Shown one piece after another: positions 47,733-49,831 of a stretch of DNA of 49,831 nt. The DNA comes from Paenibacillus sp. MMS18-CY102. Lineage in GTDB: Bacteria > Bacillota > Bacilli > Paenibacillales > Paenibacillaceae. A program made the position numbers and the translations under genes. Where the stretch lies: positions 1 to 49,831 of the forward strand of contig NZ_WSTC01000039.1 in the NCBI RefSeq assembly GCF_009789195.1. Reading direction: 5' to 3'. Within the stretch, counting starts at the first letter, position 1. Every line of letters starts with the position of its first letter. The notes beneath the pieces are model-generated. The model worked only from the letters and a program-made list of their open reading frames with translations, ran no database searches and was not told where the DNA came from.

Positions 47733-49070
47733 TTATTTTGCTTGCGTAATGAGCGTTTTCATGTCAGTTACAGCTTTATCCAGTGTTGCTTTTACATCAG
47801 CATTTTTGTCCCAGATTGCAGGGTATACAGGACCCATTGCCGTCCAGAAGGAACCGGATTCTGCGATCGAAGGCATTGGCTCAACGTTTTTGAATTGCTC
47901 CATGAACGCTTTAACTAAGTCGTTTTGGAATGCTGGGTCTGTATCCAGGCCTTTACGAGCGGATACTGTACCCGTCATTTGGTACATCTTAACTGCTGCT
48001 TCTTGGCTCGATACGAAGTGAGCGAACAAACGAGCAGCGTTCGGGTATTGCGAGAACGCGCTTACGAAGTACGATTGTACGCCAGCGAATGGCTTAGGCG
48101 ATTTGCCGTTAGGCATTGGAGGCAGCGGAACCGCACCTACATCAAAGCCAAGCTTTTCTTTCGTGAACGTTCCGAGCTGCCAGATGCCGTCCATGTCGAT
48201 TGCCAGTTTGCCTTTTTGGAACAGGTCCGTTTTTACGTCGCTCGTTGCGTCAGCAACTTTGAACGGCATAACTTCTTTCATGCTTTGCATGAATTTGATG
48301 CCTTCAACTGAACCTTCGTTGTTCAAACCGATATCAGTAGGGTCCGTATTGTTTTTGCCGAATACATAACCGCCGCTGCCGCCGATGAACCCATAGTTGA
48401 AGTACGTATCATCCAGCTTCCACATGATGCCGAATTTTTTCTCAGCTGGATTGTTATAGGCTTTGGAGAACGCCTTGATCGAGTCCCACGTTGCAAGGTC
48501 TTCTGGCTTCACCAAGTTTTTGTTATAGAAGAGGAGGTAAGTTTCAATGTTACGCGGGTAGCCGTAAAGAACACCGTCTGTGCCCGTAACTGCGTTAACA
48601 GCCGTTTCTACGAAGTTCGCTTTCGTATCTTCTTCGTAGTAGTCATTCGGGAGAACAACGCCTGCTTGAACTGCGCGGTTAACTTGGTCATGTGCCAACA
48701 TGAATATGTCTGCGCCTACGCCTGCAGGGCCGTCTTTTTGAACTTTGTTCAGTGCATCAGAGGAGCCCACTTTTTGGTACTCAACTTTAATGCCATATTT
48801 CGCTTCGAACTCTTTGCCCATCTCTATGAGGTAATCCTTTTGCTCTTGCGCAGCCCATACAACCAGCTTCGCGCCTTCTTCAGGCTTAACGTCTTCTGTT
48901 GCTGCCGCTGCTGGGTCTTCAGCTGGCTTTTCCGCGTCATCAGTCTTTGGAGTTTCTGTGCCAGCTGTTGTTTGTTTAGGCTCATCCTTTTTGCTATCAC
49001 TGCCGCATGCTGCCAGTGGTACTGTGAGCATTGCCATTGCAACCAACGTCATCAAAAGCTTCTTTTTCAT
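47733..49070 (-). CDS. malE: Maltose/maltodextrin-binding lipoprotein, MalE/MdxE-like
   Basis: This 445-residue binding protein has a lipobox LAAC (Cys22), an acidic low-complexity linker (about 25-60) and the CUT1 binding-protein fold (about 65-445). Typical parts are KLVVWAAQEQKDYLIEMGKEFE and the GKLAIDMDGIWQLG and PSIAESGSFWTAMGPVYPAIW segments, as in MalE/MdxE. It catches maltodextrins outside the membrane. It is the first gene of the operon. GAGAGGGGAC lies before the ATG. Several MalR-type operators lie upstream. Confidence 0.93.
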   Translation of the reverse strand: MKKKLLMTLVAMAMLTVPLAACGSDSKKDEPKQTTAGTETPKTDDAEKPAEDPAAAATEDVKPEEGAKLVVWAAQEQKDYLIEMGKEFEAKYGIKVEYQKVGSSDALNKVQKDGPAGVGADIFMLAHDQVNRAVQAGVVLPNDYYEEDTKANFVETAVNAVTGTDGVLYGYPRNIETYLLFYNKNLVKPEDLATWDSIKAFSKAYNNPAEKKFGIMWKLDDTYFNYGFIGGSGGYVFGKNNTDPTDIGLNNEGSVEGIKFMQSMKEVMPFKVADATSDVKTDLFQKGKLAIDMDGIWQLGTFTKEKLGFDVGAVPLPPMPNGKSPKPFAGVQSYFVSAFSQYPNAARLFAHFVSSQEAAVKMYQMTGTVSARKGLDTDPAFQNDLVKAFMEQFKNVEPMPSIAESGSFWTAMGPVYPAIWDKNADVKATLDKAVTDMKTLITQAK

Positions 49071-49112
49071 TTGAAAAGTCCCCTCTCTTTTTAAACCATT
49101 TAGTGCACTTAC

Positions 49113-49124
49113 GCAAACGTTTGT
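49113..49124. promoter_or_regulatory. MalR/CcpA-type operator in the malE leader
   Basis: GCAAACGTTTGT differs by one base from the giant-amylase operator core. It lies about 75-85 nt after the predicted start of transcription and 43 nt before the malE ATG, a place that could block elongation. Confidence 0.75.
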
Positions 49125-49204
49125 ACAACAGGTTGGACTTTTCGCGTGAAAGCAAGTACAACCGCTCTTTTCACCGTTTGGAAGCGCTTAATGACTGCTT
49201 CTTT

Positions 49205-49232
49205 ACTATACACTTTTTCTAGGCGTTGTAAA
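49205..49232 (-). promoter_or_regulatory. Promoter of the maltodextrin operon
   Basis: On the minus strand TTTACA (49227-49232) and TATAGT (49205-49210) are 16 nt apart. The half-site GCAAACGTATTT (49230-49241, minus strand) overlaps the -35 box. The start near 49198 gives a leader of about 128 nt. Confidence 0.65.
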
Positions 49233-49241
49233 TACGTTTGC

Positions 49242-49481
49242 ACAGTCCAAATTTCTAAACAATTAACAGAAATACTCTCATTTTCGTCATTTTTCTCACA
49301 ATACCTCACTATTTCAAGATACATTGAAAAAATGCCATTTTTATCAATTTGGCAATATGGAATATAGGATTGCACAAAATCTGTGAAAACTTGCACAGTT
49401 CTTCACGAACTTTGCATAAAAAACCACTTGAAATAATTGGATTAACCAATGACTACAATGGTTTTTCGGTCATAATTTTGT
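49242..49481. other. AT-rich region upstream of the maltodextrin promoter
   Basis: The region has no convincing gene. TTGCACA-like words recur (for example near 49371 and 49393). The minus-strand frame at 49109-49396 has no recognisable domain and lies across the operator and promoter sequences, so I regard it as non-coding. Confidence 0.4.
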
Positions 49482-49493
49482 TCAAACGTTTGC
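49482..49493. promoter_or_regulatory. Distal MalR/CcpA-type operator
   Basis: TCAAACGTTTGC, flanked by A/T and CAC, is nearly a copy of the two operators already noted. It lies about 280 nt upstream of the malE promoter. It could allow looping or serve an unseen promoter. Confidence 0.65.
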
Positions 49494-49558
49494 ACAAAAT
49501 TAATAAATGAAAGCCCAGAAGTTTCCTCCTGTACTGCCCTCAGGTTTCGCTTGAGCCT

Positions 49559-49706
49559 ATTGGCGCTCCGGCGCGCTAGCTTGCCGTTTAGGGCAGGTTT
49601 TCCTGCCCTATTGGCGCTCAAGCGCACTAGCTGGCCGTTTAGGGCAGGTTTTCCTGCCCTATTGGCGCTCCGGCGCGCTAGCTGGCCGTTTAGGGCAGGT
49701 TTTTCG
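49559..49706. repeat. Second 51-bp tandem array (three units)
   Basis: Two full units (49559-49609 and 49610-49660) and most of a third (49661-49706) follow one another. Each has ATTGGCGCTC, a GCGC-rich part, and TAGGGCAGG-TTTT-CCTGCCCTA, a perfect hairpin. Degenerate pieces of a further unit precede it. The period and TAGGGCAG core are the same as in the array at 1631-1834. Reading frames through it give 17-residue repeats (ANRAGKPALNG) that I judge artefactual. Confidence 0.9.
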
Positions 49707-49783
49707 AGGTCACTGAAAAAGTCCAACTCTTAGAAAAGGTACAGCCCTTCAAAAAAGTTGAAGAGGCTATGCCTTTTTTGCCG

Positions 49784-49789
49784 TATAAT
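49784..49789 (+). promoter_or_regulatory. Possible promoter of the gene at the right edge
   Basis: TATAAT lies about 30 nt before the start codon at 49819. The best -35 candidate, TTGAAG (49758-49763), is 20 nt away, which is longer than usual. Confidence 0.4.
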
Positions 49790-49818
49790 TGAGTCATTAC
49801 AAAAAAGTAGGTGAGCGG

Positions 49819-49831
49819 ATGATCCGGCAAC
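49819..49831 (+). CDS. Start of a gene cut by the window edge
   Basis: ATG at 49819-49821 begins MIRQ and runs off the end. GTAGGTGAG just before it makes a plausible ribosome binding site. Nothing can be said about the product. Confidence 0.5.

Noticed and set aside
49109-49396. Minus-strand frame upstream of malE
   Set aside because: It overlaps the promoter and operators of the maltodextrin operon and has no recognisable domain.
49442-49726. Minus-strand frame with 17-residue repeats
   Set aside because: It is produced by the 51-bp array, and no ribosome binding site supports it.

Overview
The window looks like a piece of chromosome from a spore-forming, Gram-positive soil bacterium of the Paenibacillus type. 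The evidence is a complete gerA-type spore germination operon, two proteins with S-layer homology (SLH) domains, a two-component system of the YesM/YesN kind feeding a CUT1 sugar ABC transporter, a Bce-type peptide-sensing module, strong AGGAGG-like ribosome binding sites and moderate GC content. The genus is an inference; the species cannot be told from the sequence. I see no rRNA, tRNA, prophage, integrase, CRISPR array or intact insertion sequence.

Layout. 1-8.3 kb is mostly minus-strand housekeeping and unknown genes: a zinc-dependent phospholipase C-like protein, a membrane protein, threonine synthase, an SLH-transglutaminase protein, a small acidic protein, a DUF445 membrane protein, a lipoprotein and an IclR regulator. 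8.3-9.1 kb is a non-coding stretch full of small palindromes and a 9-bp tandem repeat. 9.1-20 kb is a sugar locus: binding protein, two permeases, a YesN/YesM pair and an AraC regulator on the minus strand, with a divergent GH2 beta-galactosidase. 20-22.3 kb holds a flavin/PNPOx-fold protein and a divergent MocR regulator. 22.3-26.3 kb is the germination operon, with the unusual order small membrane protein-gerB-gerA-gerC. 26.4-31 kb is a complete BceRS-BceAB-like module. 31.6-36.7 kb is one giant SLH-anchored amylopullulanase-like enzyme. 36.9-41.6 kb has an MFS exporter, a divergent LacI-type regulator, an AraC regulator and a lipoprotein esterase. 41.7-49.1 kb has a chemoreceptor and a maltodextrin uptake operon (binding protein, two permeases, lipoprotein alpha-amylase). 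49.1-49.8 kb is regulatory sequence and a second 51-bp repeat array, and a new gene begins at the right edge.

How the genes work together. The giant amylase, the membrane-tethered amylase and the MalEFG-like importer form a plausible starch-to-maltodextrin pathway: cut at the cell wall, import, and trim at the membrane. Upstream of both the giant amylase and the importer operon lie copies of a GCAAACGTTTGC-type palindrome, the hallmark of MalR/CcpA-like LacI-family control, so they probably share a regulator. Neither ABC operon encodes an ATPase, so both probably use a shared MsmX-type ATPase encoded elsewhere. The beta-galactosidase, its AraC regulator and the YesMN-controlled importer look like a second carbohydrate module.

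The least explained features are the two 51-bp tandem arrays near opposite ends of the window. They have the same period and a shared TAGGGCAG hairpin core but different flanks. A third region of 19-nt palindromes (8.77-8.97 kb) has a similar spacing of about 52 bp.
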